Source: Acanthosepion esculentum (lineage: Eukaryota > Mollusca > Cephalopoda > Sepiida > Sepiidae). From it: a DNA stretch of 64,000 nt. The DNA lies in assembly GCA_964036315.1 (NCBI GenBank), contig OZ038479.1, positions 56,919,246 to 56,983,245 on the forward strand, written 5' to 3'. Numbering within the stretch: position 1 is the stretch's first letter; each line of letters begins with the position of its first letter. Under the pieces are notes generated by a model. The model was not told where the DNA came from. It ran no database searches and saw nothing but the letters and a program-made list of their open reading frames with translations. Of the stretch, positions 23,146 to 34,359 are shown piece by piece. A program made the position numbers and the translations under genes.

Positions 23146-24721
23146 AACATTTTTTTTTTCTTGCATCACCCGGAGGACCAAATTTAGCATTCTTTTTTGC
23201 GGTAAAAAAATATTGGATTTGATTTGGAAATTCTTGCAAAATCAAATAATTCAATTAAACTTTCAGAACTTATACACAAATGAATGAAATTATTTTAGAA
23301 ACGTATATTTTTGTTTTAGAAAATCTTTAATTTTTTTTTTACATCTGTTTTCCCCTTCTTGTTTAACTTTTATGAAATTTAAAGAATTAAATTTTGAACT
23401 TCTTTGTGTTTAGAATTCCTTGGAGAAATTTAATCGATTTTTTTTTTTAAAAAACAAGACGATTAATGAATTTTTACAAGAATTGTTTTCATTTTTTAAA
23501 ACTTTCCATTAGAATAATTTATAAACTTTTAAATTTCTGCATTACTTTGTCCCGGTTAGGTGATCAAAGTATCTAAAATTCAATAAAACATTAGATTACA
23601 AAGAATATTTCCTAAATTTTAAGATTGTGTATTTGAAAATTATATAAAAAATGTGCTCACGTTATATTCATCAGTTATTTTTTACCATAGAAAAACATTA
23701 GATAACATCAATTTGACCACAAGCTGGCAACATATCAACACTTAAAGTTACTGCCATGTTAAAAAAAATACATTTCAGCAATATTTTAAACAATTTCAAA
23801 ACGAAAACCCCTTCCAAACAAATTAGTTTTGAAATACAGAAAAGTATTTTGCTTATTGGAAATATTAAATTTAATCAGCTTAAAATTAAATCAAGAAACA
23901 TTTTTCATTTTTGAAAATTCATTTTAAACCTTAGGTATCAAGAATCTGTGGTGGTACCCACTTAGCAAGGAGAAACAACGTTGAGTAAAAAATATCAATT
24001 TTAATTTGCCGCGTTAAATTATAACTTACTCAAAATATGTATGTCAATAAAATTACAATACTCATCAACATTGTGTTATTTTTGGTACCACCACGGACTT
24101 TCTAAAAACTCTTAATGTTAATGTCTTTGTCACTTGTAAATTTGTTGTTTAGTACATATATTTGTTGACATATATATATATATATCGGTCTTATTTGTTT
24201 TCTTTTCATCGTCGGTTGGACAACTTGAGTCCGGCCATTTTCTTGTAGTTGGACCTTCTTCTAGCAGGAATAAATAGCACGTGTTTCCTAATTCAACAAC
24301 ACTCAAACCACACGGTCCTCTACATTATCTTTCAAATTAAACCAAAATTTAAGTTAACTTACTTAAAAATAAAATGCGTTTTTCATTGTTTTTAGAAAGT
24401 CAGTGACATCAACCCACTTTAAATTTCCACAGAGTCCTAAATCAAAAATAAAGTTGACGCACCCACCTCTTATAAAAATATTTTTATTAGAAAGTAATAT
24501 AAAATAATTATAAATAATAATATGATCGGATACACTAAGTTTATTTATTGCACTTTCTCTTGGGGGGAACATAAAATGATATTAAAAAATGTAAATTAAA
24601 TAACTGATTAATAAAAAAGTGTAGATAAAAATATAAAAATTATAATAGTCTAGATTTCTCTTTTAAGAGAGAATTTTTTTTAAAAAGTGTTTTTGTTTTG
24701 TCTTTTTGAGAGAAAGCAGCT
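23146..24721. other. Intron or spacer, AT-rich
   Basis: Contains pieces of the intron repeat family (about 23150-23300, 23430-23560, 23810-23960) and a short (TA)n at 24169-24185. The minus-strand open frame at 24363-24572 has no motif. No gene is recognised. Confidence 0.5.
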
Positions 24722-24985
24722 TGGATTGAGGAATCGGAGAGCCGAGTTCGAATTCCAGTCGAATCCATTACATTCACTTACATGCAAATACCCTTGGGAA
24801 AAATATGAATCATCATCTCTAAGCCCCCCCCCCCCGACCAGCTATGCGTAAATAGCAGGACAGACCAGGATCTATAGCCTTGGATGGCAACTGGTCTACC
24901 GCAAAAAGGAATGGCAATCTACTACGGAGGAAAATCTATCAGTCATGTACCGAAAGATACATGATCGCCTACGTGTGCACAAATT
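24722..24985 (+). mobile_element. tRNA-derived SINE (family S1), 5'-truncated
   Basis: Matches 55439-55700 (+) and 29087-29378 (-). The B box lies in GAGTTCGAATTCCAG near 24749. The body includes GGCAACTGGTCTACCGC and TAAATAGCAGGACAGACC, and the end carries the small inverted repeat ATGTACCGAAAGATACAT. A C12 run (24824-24835) is in the body. The A-box end is missing. Confidence 0.8.
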
Positions 24986-25067
24986 AAAAGAAAGTCAGAT
25001 CATTTAAAAAAATATGGATAATTTCTGTTAATTCACCAAAATTTTAATTCATCCAAAATAAAAAGAA

Positions 25068-25607
25068 GGGTAATTTGCTTTTAAGCTCCACGCTAAGTAT
25101 GTAACAAAATTTCCCAAGTAGTTATATTTAGGTGTAAATGTACATTGTATATGCTTAATTCGAAAATAACAAAAAAAAATTGATAAAATCTACTGTTTTG
25201 GAGTTATCAACAATAGAAGTTCGGACTCATTTGCTTCATGGTGGCCATTACTGGTGTTGTTTTGCATATATTTGCTGCAGAATTAACATTAACTTGTCTT
25301 GATGATTGTGCATGCAATGAGTCCTCAGTTTCGCAATAATAAAGACAAGTAAGAGCAGTAAAAAGGCCATTAACAAGGTAATCTTCCGCGCAAATCTAAT
25401 CAGCAGCGAATGTATGCAAACAGTGCCAGTAATGGCTGATATGCCGTAAATGAGTCTGAACTTCTGTTGTTGATAACTCCCAAACAGTAGATTTTATAAG
25501 AATTTCTTTGTTATTTTCGAATTAAGCATGTAAATTTACACCCAAATATAACTACTCAGGAAATTTTTATTAGATACTTAGCATGGGTTTAAAAAGCAAA
25601 TTATCCC
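25068..25607. mobile_element. Long-TIR MITE, copy A (540 bp)
   Basis: Starts GGGTAATTTGCTTTT and ends with its complement AAAGCAAATTATCCC. Inverted arms of roughly 200 bp can be followed (CTTAATTCGAAAATAACAAA against TTTGTTATTTTCGAATTAAG). No coding interior. A second copy is at 47858-48388. Confidence 0.85.
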
Positions 25608-26567
25608 AAAATAATTTATATTTAGTAAAATTCACACCAAATTCTCCCAAAGCGAGGCCCTACCATTGCACTCCAGTTGGATGGACCTTTGCGATCCACC
25701 CAAGGCCAAATGTATACAGCTCTGGTGCGCTATTTCTAAGCGTATGATCTCCATCTCACTCACCCCGATTAACCAATCAAAAAAAGTTTTTTTTTCTTAA
25801 ATAGTAATAAATTCCTTGAATGTACCTTGAATATCATCCACACTTACAAAAAATGTGAATAACTTCCTGATATTTGATATTTTTTCATTCTGAAGGTTTG
25901 CGGTGTTGCGCACGCAAGCTAAACATATTTATAATTTCAAAAGAGTGCCAAAGATTTAATAAAATTAACAAACAAACTTTGATTTAAATTTCATAATATC
26001 TTGGAGGTGAATTCTGTGTTAAGTAACTTTACATTATTTGGGGTGAATTAACAGAAAAGATCGAAAAATAAACTTGATGTGATACATTTATTTGTTAAAA
26101 GTTTCTAAATATAGATTTGGCCAAAAAAAGGAGTGCCAAAAATAATTCACTCAAGGCGAATGGTTTGGGATTAATTTTCAAATTTAAAAAAGATATACTC
26201 TTTAGCTTTTGTATTTTGCATCAATCATGCGGGTGTCTTCCACCTACACAAATTTAAAAGTTGAGAACCATCTGGACACTCATAGATTTACCAACATTTT
26301 CAGAATGTTTATAAATTTCGGAGAAGAAGAAAGAAGTTGTAGAAAAGTTCGATCAGAAGGTGTACCAAAATTCTATTAATATAAAATAATTAAAAATAAT
26401 AATTAAAAAGGGTAAAGAAAATCATCTATGTTTGCCTTACACGTACTTTTTAGAGAATTGTATTTTAAAGAAAGCCTGACGGTATATGAAAATTTATACA
26501 TTTGTTTATAAAATTTTCTATTTTTAGAATTGTCTGTTAAAGAACTGCCAACATCATTTCGGTTAAG
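25608..26567. other. Intron or spacer
   Basis: AT-rich. A short stretch at 25640-25770 is richer in GC, but nothing is recognised. Confidence 0.5.
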
Positions 26568-26858
26568 GTGGATTGTTTCAATCGCATTTTTAAAATTAAA
26601 AATATGTACAATTTCTATCGTCCAATCAAAATCGTAGGCTTACACCCACGCAAAATTGAAGTTGAAGTCTATCTGAAGATCTTCGATTGTTATAAAAAGA
26701 ATAAGGACCCAGAAGGGAAAGCAATATTTGGCTGCCATCTGAGAAGCATACATAAAAATCAACTTAAACCTGTTAATAGAACTGTGTTTAAGTTTAATTA
26801 TAAAAATTCTCCGTTACACTGGTGGTTTGAAATTGCCATAGCTTCCTTCATTCTGTAA
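26568..26858 (+). CDS. Hypothetical 96-residue open frame
   Basis: An ATG-started open frame of ordinary amino-acid composition (Lys- and aromatic-rich, e.g. FYRPIKIVGLHPRK and LHWWFEIAIASFIL near the end), unlike the low-complexity frames around it. I do not recognise it. There is no signal peptide, although the last ten residues are hydrophobic. It lies in the intron or spacer between modules 2 and 3. It may be a chance frame or a fragment of a mobile-element protein. Confidence 0.2.
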   Translation: MDCFNRIFKIKNMYNFYRPIKIVGLHPRKIEVEVYLKIFDCYKKNKDPEGKAIFGCHLRSIHKNQLKPVNRTVFKFNYKNSPLHWWFEIAIASFIL

Positions 26859-27066
26859 TTTTTTCTTATTAGAATTTTCTTTTTAAATTTTTCTAATTTT
26901 GTATTGCCTTCTCAGAGTTTTTTTTTTTCATTTCTTGAAGATTGTTTTGGAATCTTTAAAATCACTCATATATTATAAGAAATTTACCTCAATACTAAAT
27001 CCTAAATTATTGTGCCAAGCACAAAAGTTTAGTATGAGTAAAATGGGAAAAGAGAACAGTTTCTCT
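26859..27066. other. Spacer
   Basis: AT-rich spacer with nothing recognised. Confidence 0.5.
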
Positions 27067-28320
27067 TCTCCCTAAAGTTTAAATAAGCGCAAATAACAAA
27101 TAAGTCTCAACCACTGTGTAAAATATTAAATAAAAACATTTATTACATTAGTATAATCAAAAAAGGTACAAATATAACATTTGCACAAAAATTTCCTTTT
27201 GTGTGCCTATTAAGAAAGGATAACAATTTCTGATATGTTGTAAAAAAGGATTACAATTTAAAAAAAAAAAAAGACAACAAGGATTCAATTTAAAAAATGA
27301 CAAAAACTCCGCAGCAGTTAGATCTATTTCTGATTCACTCTGCATGTCTGCCAGATGTGAGCGTCAAGAAGGCAGAATACAAAATAAAAATGTGAATAGG
27401 CTCTGGGTATCACATCTGGTCCACAAAACAAATGCCCCGCCAATCATGAACGTTCACGCTAGAAAAAGAGACGACTCTGAGGACTAGCAGATTTGCTTAA
27501 AAGCTGTCTTCCCATAACGAACAACACAGTTGCGGCCGAAAAGGCCACCGCTTGACACGGAGACACACTGTCATCTCTTCTCATACAGCCGTGACCTCAC
27601 CCAGGTTTCACTAATCTCACGTGACTCTTCATATATGGAATCAAACAGAGACCAGCTTCGACAATATAGTAGGAAAAGACAACTGCTTCTCTCCTCCCTA
27701 AAGTTGAAATAAGTATAAATAACAAATAAGCCTTAACCACTGTGTAACATCTTAAATGAAAAACATTTATTATATTAGTATAGGCAAAAAAGGTAGAAAT
27801 ACAACATTTGCACAAAAATTTCCTTTTGTGTGCCTGTTAAGGATAACCGTTTCTGATAAGTTGCAAAGAAGGATTACAATTTCAAAAAACGACACAATGA
27901 TTCAATTTCGAAAATGACAGGAGTTATACTCCGCTGCAATTAGATCTATGTCTGATTCACTCTGCATGTCTGCCAGATGTGAGCGCCAAAAAGACAGAAC
28001 AAAATAAAAAAGTCATTTTCTGTGCATGGGCTCTGCGCATCCCATCCAGTTCATGAAACAAAACCCCCGCCGATCATGAACACCGCTGTCACATCAAGGA
28101 CCAATGCGCTCTACTATGAATTAACCAACCACTGTGACCTTGATCAGTCAACACGAAACAACTCACCAGGCAGTTTGGCTTCAACATCTCAACATCGTAC
28201 AACCGCCTGCCCAACAACACCATCACAGATGTTGATTTCAACATTAAAAAGTGTGCATGAAACCCCACCAACAGCTAACTTCACTTCGAAACTATGCATC
28301 TCTACTTTTAAATCCGGAGA
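27067..28320 (+). repeat. Tandem duplication of about 626 bp
   Basis: CTCCCTAAAGTTTAAATAAG at 27067 recurs as CTCCCTAAAGTTGAAATAAG at 27693. The following sequence (CAACCACTGTGTAA, TTTGCACAAAAATTTCC, CTGATTCACTCTGCATGTCT, CCAGATGTGAGCG) is shared by both copies. A diverged fragment of the second part lies at 54000-54130, so the unit belongs to a dispersed family, possibly a terminal repeat of an LTR-type element. The open frames inside are short and differ between copies. Confidence 0.75.
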
Positions 28321-28337
28321 AATTTAAGAATTTTAAC

Positions 28338-28910
28338 ACAAGGAACTAAATCTTGTCTAACACCGCTTAAACTTTTCGCCTTGCATTTTAAAGTGAAATA
28401 TTTTCTCAAAAGTAATTTCACACTTGAATTGTGATTTTTTCCATTTTTTAATTCTTTTGTTTTTGTCATTCGTTTCAATTTCGACCTGAAACTTAAAGTA
28501 AATATTTTTTTTCAACTTGGATTAATTATACTTTAAATCAGCTAATATTCCTCAAATAAAGTTTCAGAAAAGTACATTTTATTTTTGGAAGATATTTTAA
28601 TACAGAGAATTACATTGTGATGAAAGATAATTAAAAAAGGGCAGTAATCAGCTATTTTAGAAAAATTACAAAAATTTGATTCCAATCAATATAATTTCTG
28701 TTTAAAATATACCCGAGTATTTTGCTTTTTGGAAATAGTAAATTTAATCCTTTAGCTTTCAATGAAAGTTTCAAGAAAGCTTTTTCATTTATAAAAATTC
28801 ATTTTAAACAAAAGTATTGAAAATTAGTGGAGATAAAAAAAATGCATTTGAACACAAATTGAAAGAAATCATTTGACTTTGTTTTTATTATTTCATTTTT
28901 GTTCTGAAAG
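28338..28910 (+). promoter_or_regulatory. Zinc-finger 5' module 3, with internal insertion
   Basis: Starts ACAAGGAACTAAATCTTG and ends TCTGAAAG before the donor GTAAGTCG at 28911. About 315 bp in the middle (28515-28830) match the intron repeat family (compare 10370-10660) and are not present in the other modules. The downstream partner is the 11-finger exon (acceptor 32092-32093). Confidence 0.6.
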
Positions 28911-30309
28911 GTAAGTCGAAAAATAATATATTTTGAAGAAAAGGAAACAAAAGTAAAAATGAAGATAGAAATATTTCTATTCCAACTTGTCTTTTAATTT
29001 TTCTTTTCTTTTTTATATGTTAGTGTCAATAATGAAAATAAATTCAGTTGCAATTTGCTCATCGAATATTTTAAAGAATATTTTAATGCCATGCATGATA
29101 CGCGCTTAGGCGATCATGTATCTTTTGATACATGATTGATGAGGCAGATTTTTTCCTGCAGTAGGTTGCCATTTCTTTCTGTGGTAGACCAGTTGCCAAC
29201 CAAGGCTATAGAACTTGGCCTGTCCTGGTATTTAACCATAGTTGTGGGGAGAAGAAGACGATTCACGCCTTTCCCAATGTTATTAGCATGTAAGTGAACG
29301 TAATATATTCGACTGGAATTTGAACTGAGCTTTCCGATTCCTCAATCCAAGCCTCATCCATTACTCCACCGTGCCTCCATTTTAAAGTAGGTACTTCCAA
29401 AAATTTGCTAAAAAGAGGATATGAAGAAAAATGCACAAAAGCACACTATTAAGAAAAAAAAACATAAAACAAAATTTTATATTTTCAAAACATTTGTCAC
29501 GAATAGTTTATGTTATTTAGTTATTATTAAGATCAAATTTCAAAGGATGTTTGTTTTTGTGTAAAAAGTTTTTTGTTCGTTTTTTAAAAATTCTTTTTAG
29601 AAACTTTGAAATTTTTGAGAAATTAAAACATGCAGCTATAAATTTATATGGGAAGCTTTAATGTCTTTTTGCAGGGAAAATATTTCTGGCAAAGATCAAA
29701 ACATTTGTAGCGAGTCTTGATAAAAAATAAAATATGAAAATATAATATTCAGACAAAAATTAAAATTAAAATAAGGTATTTGCTTTACTTTAAAACGCTT
29801 ATCTCTTTGTATCTCACTATTTCTCTCTCAACTAATGAGAAGAGGCAAGTGTTAAATAAAAATGAAGAAGAAAAAGACTGAACCTCGACAAAAAATGCAG
29901 ACGTTTGCAGGATCAGAGTCTACTTATTTCTAACTATAAATCTACCAAAATAAGATAGGCTCCATGCATAACTTCACCTATTATAAAAAGAAATTGAAAA
30001 AGAAAGGAATGCTAGAAAATAAAATAGTTTTGGCGAATCAAAAAAATTAACACAAAGAGACTTGTGATATTAGATAAAACTAAGCTACCCGCCAGTAAGT
30101 CTGGAGCCTCATCAAAAGGGATATAAACTGACAGCCGTGGGGCCAGAGAATTGACTGCTAGAGTAATCAGCCATGTGTGTTGCATGAAGAAGTTAATCAC
30201 TCATCTGCGTAAGACACTTTTTCTGGCCTTCTCAGAGAAAGGACAGCAGATTGATGCTGTATCTATTTCTAAAATGAAAACTACTACCAAACTATCACCT
30301 TTCTTATCT
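28911..30309. other. Intron of gene 2 with a SINE
   Basis: AT-rich intron. The SINE is listed separately. The open frame at 30151-30390 runs into the retrotransposon end and is not a gene. Confidence 0.5.
29087..29378 (-). mobile_element. tRNA-derived SINE (family S1), near full length
   Basis: Reverse complement of 55439-55700. The minus strand starts GGAGGCACGGTGGAGTAATG (A-box region), then has a B box in CAGTTCAAATTCCAG, the GGCAACTGGTCTACCAC body and an end with the inverted repeat ATCATGTATCAAAAGATACA. Confidence 0.85.
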
Positions 30310-30575
30310 TTTTATGTGCAATCATGGCTCTCCAGCTCCCTCTATCCCTTGCAGCTCTCAACAAGTTCCTTCCCTCTGCTACCTCCCTAGGACCACGTTC
30401 TGTCATCCACTTGCTTAAACCTGCTAGGCATGTCATGCGTTTTCCCTTGTCTCTCTTTCCCACTATTCAACCCATAACAGATTCTCTAGACCCTCCTACC
30501 TCATTATGTGTCCCAGAAGCTTCAGTTGCCTCTTCTTGATGTTAAGTATACCTACCGAGCAGAAATGGACTTTCT
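30310..30575 (-). pseudogene. Non-LTR retrotransposon 3' end
   Basis: The minus strand encodes a CLAGLSKWMTERGPREVAEG stretch followed by NLLRAARDRGSWRAMIAH, the C-terminal end of the same type of ORF2 as at 45085-45870. The rest of the element is missing (5' truncation). Confidence 0.75.
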
Positions 30576-31798
30576 CCTGACTGCTACCATTATAGGACTT
30601 CTAAGACAAACTTTTGCTACATTGAATATCAAAGAACTCTATATATTATTTTACATCCTTCAGTCAATTTTGTTTTATTGCAAAATAATACCAAGTCTCT
30701 CTGGCACAACTCCCACAAATTGTCAGATTTCAGTGAAACTTTTTAACCTGATTAAGAAATGAATCAAATTATTTTCAGCACATTTCTTGTTTTAGAAACT
30801 TTTTATGACCCCCAACTTCTTTAATTATAACATTTTATGAAATTTTGAGAAATTCTTTTTTATATCAATTATTTTATATCATCAAATTAGAAAATTTCTG
30901 CTCTGATTTATAAACTAAAAATTGCAATAAAACTAAGACATTATTTCATTAAAGACGCTTGTATTTGCTTTTATGAATAAGATATATTATGCACACTATT
31001 AAAAAATAAATTGATGAATAATGAACTTTTACAAGAATACTTTTTTTATTAAATTATTTTCTATTTTGGAAAAAATATTTTTCTTTGAAATCAAGCCTAA
31101 ATTTGTTTATAGATATTAAAATTATTTCATTTTATTTCTACAAGCAGCACTCTCAACACCCTTTACTTAATTTACAGGAGTAAACTGTTCTCAATTCACT
31201 GCCAATGTCCAGGGATATCTTGTCTAGTTTATTTTAAATACTTTTCAGTTATTGGTTACCCTGTTTCCATTAAGTCCAAGAACATACTGCCCATTCCAGA
31301 CATTACTATGTCTCCAAATTCTCAAACCAATGCTTTAATTCCATATGTTGATTCTCTGTGGAGAACTTGGAACCTTAAACCTAACTTGGCTGCTGCTTCT
31401 GTTTGTCATACTTGACTGCATTCACTGAAACTTTTCTCTTTTGTTACAGCTGCTGTAGAAGTCTTACTATCATTTTTGTCTTTCTTTACTAGTTGCTCAC
31501 ATATATTTCTTTCTGTGCTAATCTAGAATTTCACGTTTTATAACTAATGATAAATTATGGATTTTACTAAGTTGTGACACTAAATTCTATGCTTTGAATT
31601 ACATAGCATCTTATGAATAATGAAGGAATATTGTTTTTATTCTTGTTAGCCATTTTGGAAGAATGGTCTTTTAATCTTACTTCCAGTAGTTTTCTTTATA
31701 GATATTAAAATTATTTCATTTTTTCTTACATATCTTAATGCAGATAGAGCCATTTTTATATTGGATGAAATCTGATGCTTGAGATAGCTTTTTTCACA
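30576..31798. other. Intron of gene 2
   Basis: Has intron-family pieces at about 30690-30790 and 30895-31040; otherwise no feature is recognised. Confidence 0.5.
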
Positions 31799-32127
31799 CT
31801 GTCATACACTGCAATGAGTTTGAACATCACTGACTGCCGCATTACTGTTTCTATATGTTGGACTAAACTAACATTACAATATAATGTAATATAATCCAAT
31901 GTAATGTAATATAAATAATGTAAGAACTGTCATCCACTGCAATGAGTTTGAATTTCACTGGCTGCAACATTACTGTTTCTGTGTGTTGGACTAAACTAAC
32001 ATTACAACATAACTACACGTGTCTTTTACAATATAAGCTGATGTTGAATATTATTCACTGTTACCATTAAAATAATTTTGTTTTTGTTCACAGGTTATTT
32101 TGACTTTACATAAAAATTGTCATCATT
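31799..32127 (+). promoter_or_regulatory. Duplicated intron end, acceptor and exon start, gene 2
   Basis: About 85 bp (CACTGCAATGAGTTTGAA to GTTGGACTAAACTAACATTA) occur at 31799-31882 and again at 31930-32010, separated by an AT-rich TAATGTAATATAA repeat. The conserved TATTCACTGT segment, pyrimidine tract and TTCACAG (ending 32093) follow. Both copies correspond to the single conserved segment before the other genes. Confidence 0.7.
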
Positions 32128-32415
32128 ATGAATTTAAATGAAAGGAAAGAAGAAAACATCACTCTTGTACTTTCCATGAGCAACAGAGAAAGCTGTGTGC
32201 TACACACTTTATATAAAGGCTATGTCTCAACTTTCTCAAAACATAACAGTAAACATTCACTGACAGGGAATCAAGTACTTGTGAAATGTATTATATTTTT
32301 TACAAAAAAACATCAGAGAGGAAGAATATCATTGAGAGAAGTTTCCAAATCTTTCTATGTTAACTCAGATTTAGTCTACCATATGGAAACACTGGATAGA
32401 AATGATATTCTTTAG
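32128..32415 (+). pseudogene. Leader open frame of gene 2, relic N-terminal part
   Basis: An ATG frame of 95 residues at the start of the terminal exon: MNLNERKEEN, then a segment homologous to the leaders of genes 1, 3 and 4, ending in a decayed finger (NSDLVYHMET) before a stop. It is not in frame with the main finger array through the following stops. It may be an upstream ORF or what is left of an older N-terminus. Confidence 0.45.
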
Positions 32416-32541
32416 AATATGTTGCTTTTCCATTGTCTGGAAGAGGTCATATTCTTGGTAATTTTGTGGATCTGGATCTTCAGATAGATCATATTTAGTG
32501 AGGCTTGTGTACATACAGAGGAGAAAAAAATTATTACAAAA

Positions 32542-33516
32542 ATGTCAGATTTTACATGTCATATTTATTCACACACTGAAGGGAAGCCATATTCTTGTGA
32601 GGTTTGTGGATCTGCATTTTCACAGAAGTCACTTCTAGTGTGTCATATGCGTATACACACAGGAGAGAAACAATATTCTTGTGAAATCTGTGGATCTGCA
32701 TTTATCGCAAACTCATATTTGGTGCGTCATATGCGAACCCACACTGGTGAAAAACCCTATTCTTGTGAAGTTTGTCAATTGGCATTTTCGCAGAAATCTC
32801 ATTTAGTAAGCCACATACAAATACATACTGGGGAAAAGCTAACTTCTTGTGAAATCTGTGGGTTTGCATTTTCACATAAGTCATATCTGGTAAGGCATAT
32901 GCGTACACACACTGGAGAAAAAACATATTCTTGTGAAATTTGTGGGTCTGCATTTGCAAGGAAGTCATATTTAGTAGGTCATATGTGTACACACACTGGA
33001 GATAAACCATATTCTTGTGAAGTTTGTGGATCTACATTTTCAAGGAAGTCAGATTTGGTGAGACATATACGTACACACACTGGAGAGAAACCATATACTT
33101 GTGAAATTTGTGGATCTGCATTTTCAAGAAAGTCAAATTTGGTGAGTCATATGCAAACACACACTGGAGGGTATCCATATCCTTGTGAAGTTTGTGGATC
33201 TGCATTTTCACAGAAGTCAGATTTGGTGAGACATATGCGAACACACACTGGAGAGAGCCCATATTCTTGTGAAATTTGTGGGTCTGCATTTTCACAGAAG
33301 TCAATTTTGGTGCGCCATGTGCGAATACACACTGGAGAAAAACCATATTCTTGTGAAATTTGTGGATCTGCTTTTTCATTGAAGTCAAATTTAATGCGCC
33401 ATATGGAAACCCACACAAAACAGAATCCATGTTCTTGTAAAGTTTGTGGATCTGCATTTTCAGAGAAGTCAAAATTGCTGAGACACATGCAAATGCACAC
33501 TGGAGAAAAACCATAG
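32542..33516 (+). CDS. C2H2 zinc-finger protein, 11 fingers (gene 2)
   Basis: Putative nuclear DNA-binding protein of 324 residues. After a degenerate start (FTCHIYSHTEGKP), 11 complete fingers C-x2-C-x12-H-x3-H follow, with TGEKP-like linkers; three linkers are altered (GEKQ, GGYP, KQNP). Helix positions -1/3/6 in order are Q/L/C, A/Y/R, Q/H/S, H/Y/R, R/Y/G, R/D/R, R/N/S, Q/D/R, Q/I/R, L/N/R and E/K/R, while framework residues hardly change. The start is the first ATG in the open frame (32542). The protein ends within the TGEKP linker of finger 11 (TAG). No effector domain is visible. The splice partner is module 3 (28338) or possibly module 2 (22339). Confidence 0.9.
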   Translation: MSDFTCHIYSHTEGKPYSCEVCGSAFSQKSLLVCHMRIHTGEKQYSCEICGSAFIANSYLVRHMRTHTGEKPYSCEVCQLAFSQKSHLVSHIQIHTGEKLTSCEICGFAFSHKSYLVRHMRTHTGEKTYSCEICGSAFARKSYLVGHMCTHTGDKPYSCEVCGSTFSRKSDLVRHIRTHTGEKPYTCEICGSAFSRKSNLVSHMQTHTGGYPYPCEVCGSAFSQKSDLVRHMRTHTGESPYSCEICGSAFSQKSILVRHVRIHTGEKPYSCEICGSAFSLKSNLMRHMETHTKQNPCSCKVCGSAFSEKSKLLRHMQMHTGEKP

Positions 33517-33765
33517 TTTGTTCAGATTGTGTATTTTCAATTTCACAGGATTCACCTTTAGGGGACTATATATGATTCCACACTGGACAGGATCCATGTT
33601 CTGGTGGTATGTATAATACATCATTTTTCATATACTTCAAATTTGACAGCTGCATACTTGAGAGAAAATATATTGTTGTGAAAAATACTGATCTGAATTT
33701 TCAAAGATTTCCCATCTGGAAAGGTGCACGCAATCACACTCTTACTGATAGTCATAAGAATCAAT
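33517..33765 (+). pseudogene. Decayed fingers 3' of gene 2
   Basis: After the stop, finger-like pieces remain recognisable at the DNA level (TTGTGTATTTTCAATTTCACAG and a CACACTGGACAGGATCC stretch, split by changes) until about 33750, broken by several stops and frame changes. Confidence 0.65.
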
Positions 33766-34359
33766 GTTTTACAAATATATGATTTAAAAATAAACATACC
33801 AACATAGAAATTGCATTTGTGTCAACCTGGCTGATCAACATTTTCTCCAAATATAAGTTCTAAAATCACTTGTGAAATGAAAACTTAATTATAAGAATCT
33901 GCATATTCATTGAAATGGTCATTGAAAACAAAGTCAAAAGCATGTCACAAGTGTTAAAATATAATGTATATTAATTTCATGCAGATGAGTTCAAAGTTCA
34001 TGCATACAAAAGCAAACTGAATAAATTAATATATGAACATTTTGGGATGTATTTTTTATACATAAATGGAATAAAATCTATATTGTTCAAGAATCAGGTA
34101 AATATGTATTTTGAAGGTTTGGGTTTATTTTGTTTTACAGCATATCAATCTTAATTGGCGACAAGATTTTTAGGATGGATTTGTATGAATAGAATATGTA
34201 TTATTTGTAAGAAATCAGTTTGTAGATCAGGTTTCATTTAGATATTTTTGTAAAGAGGTTTTTTGTTGAGAGTCTGTTTTCATTGATGTATTTTTATATA
34301 TACAGTTCGTATACAGTTATACACAGTTTATTAGTTTTATTGACATTCTCATTTGATTT
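33766..34359 (+). other. 3' UTR of gene 2
   Basis: Contains the conserved GATTTAAAAATAAACAT segment and the conserved end TTTTGGGATGTATTTTTTAT with the poly(A) signal AATAAA at 34070-34075, followed by AAGAATCAGGTAAATATGTA, nearly as after gene 4. Confidence 0.65.
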
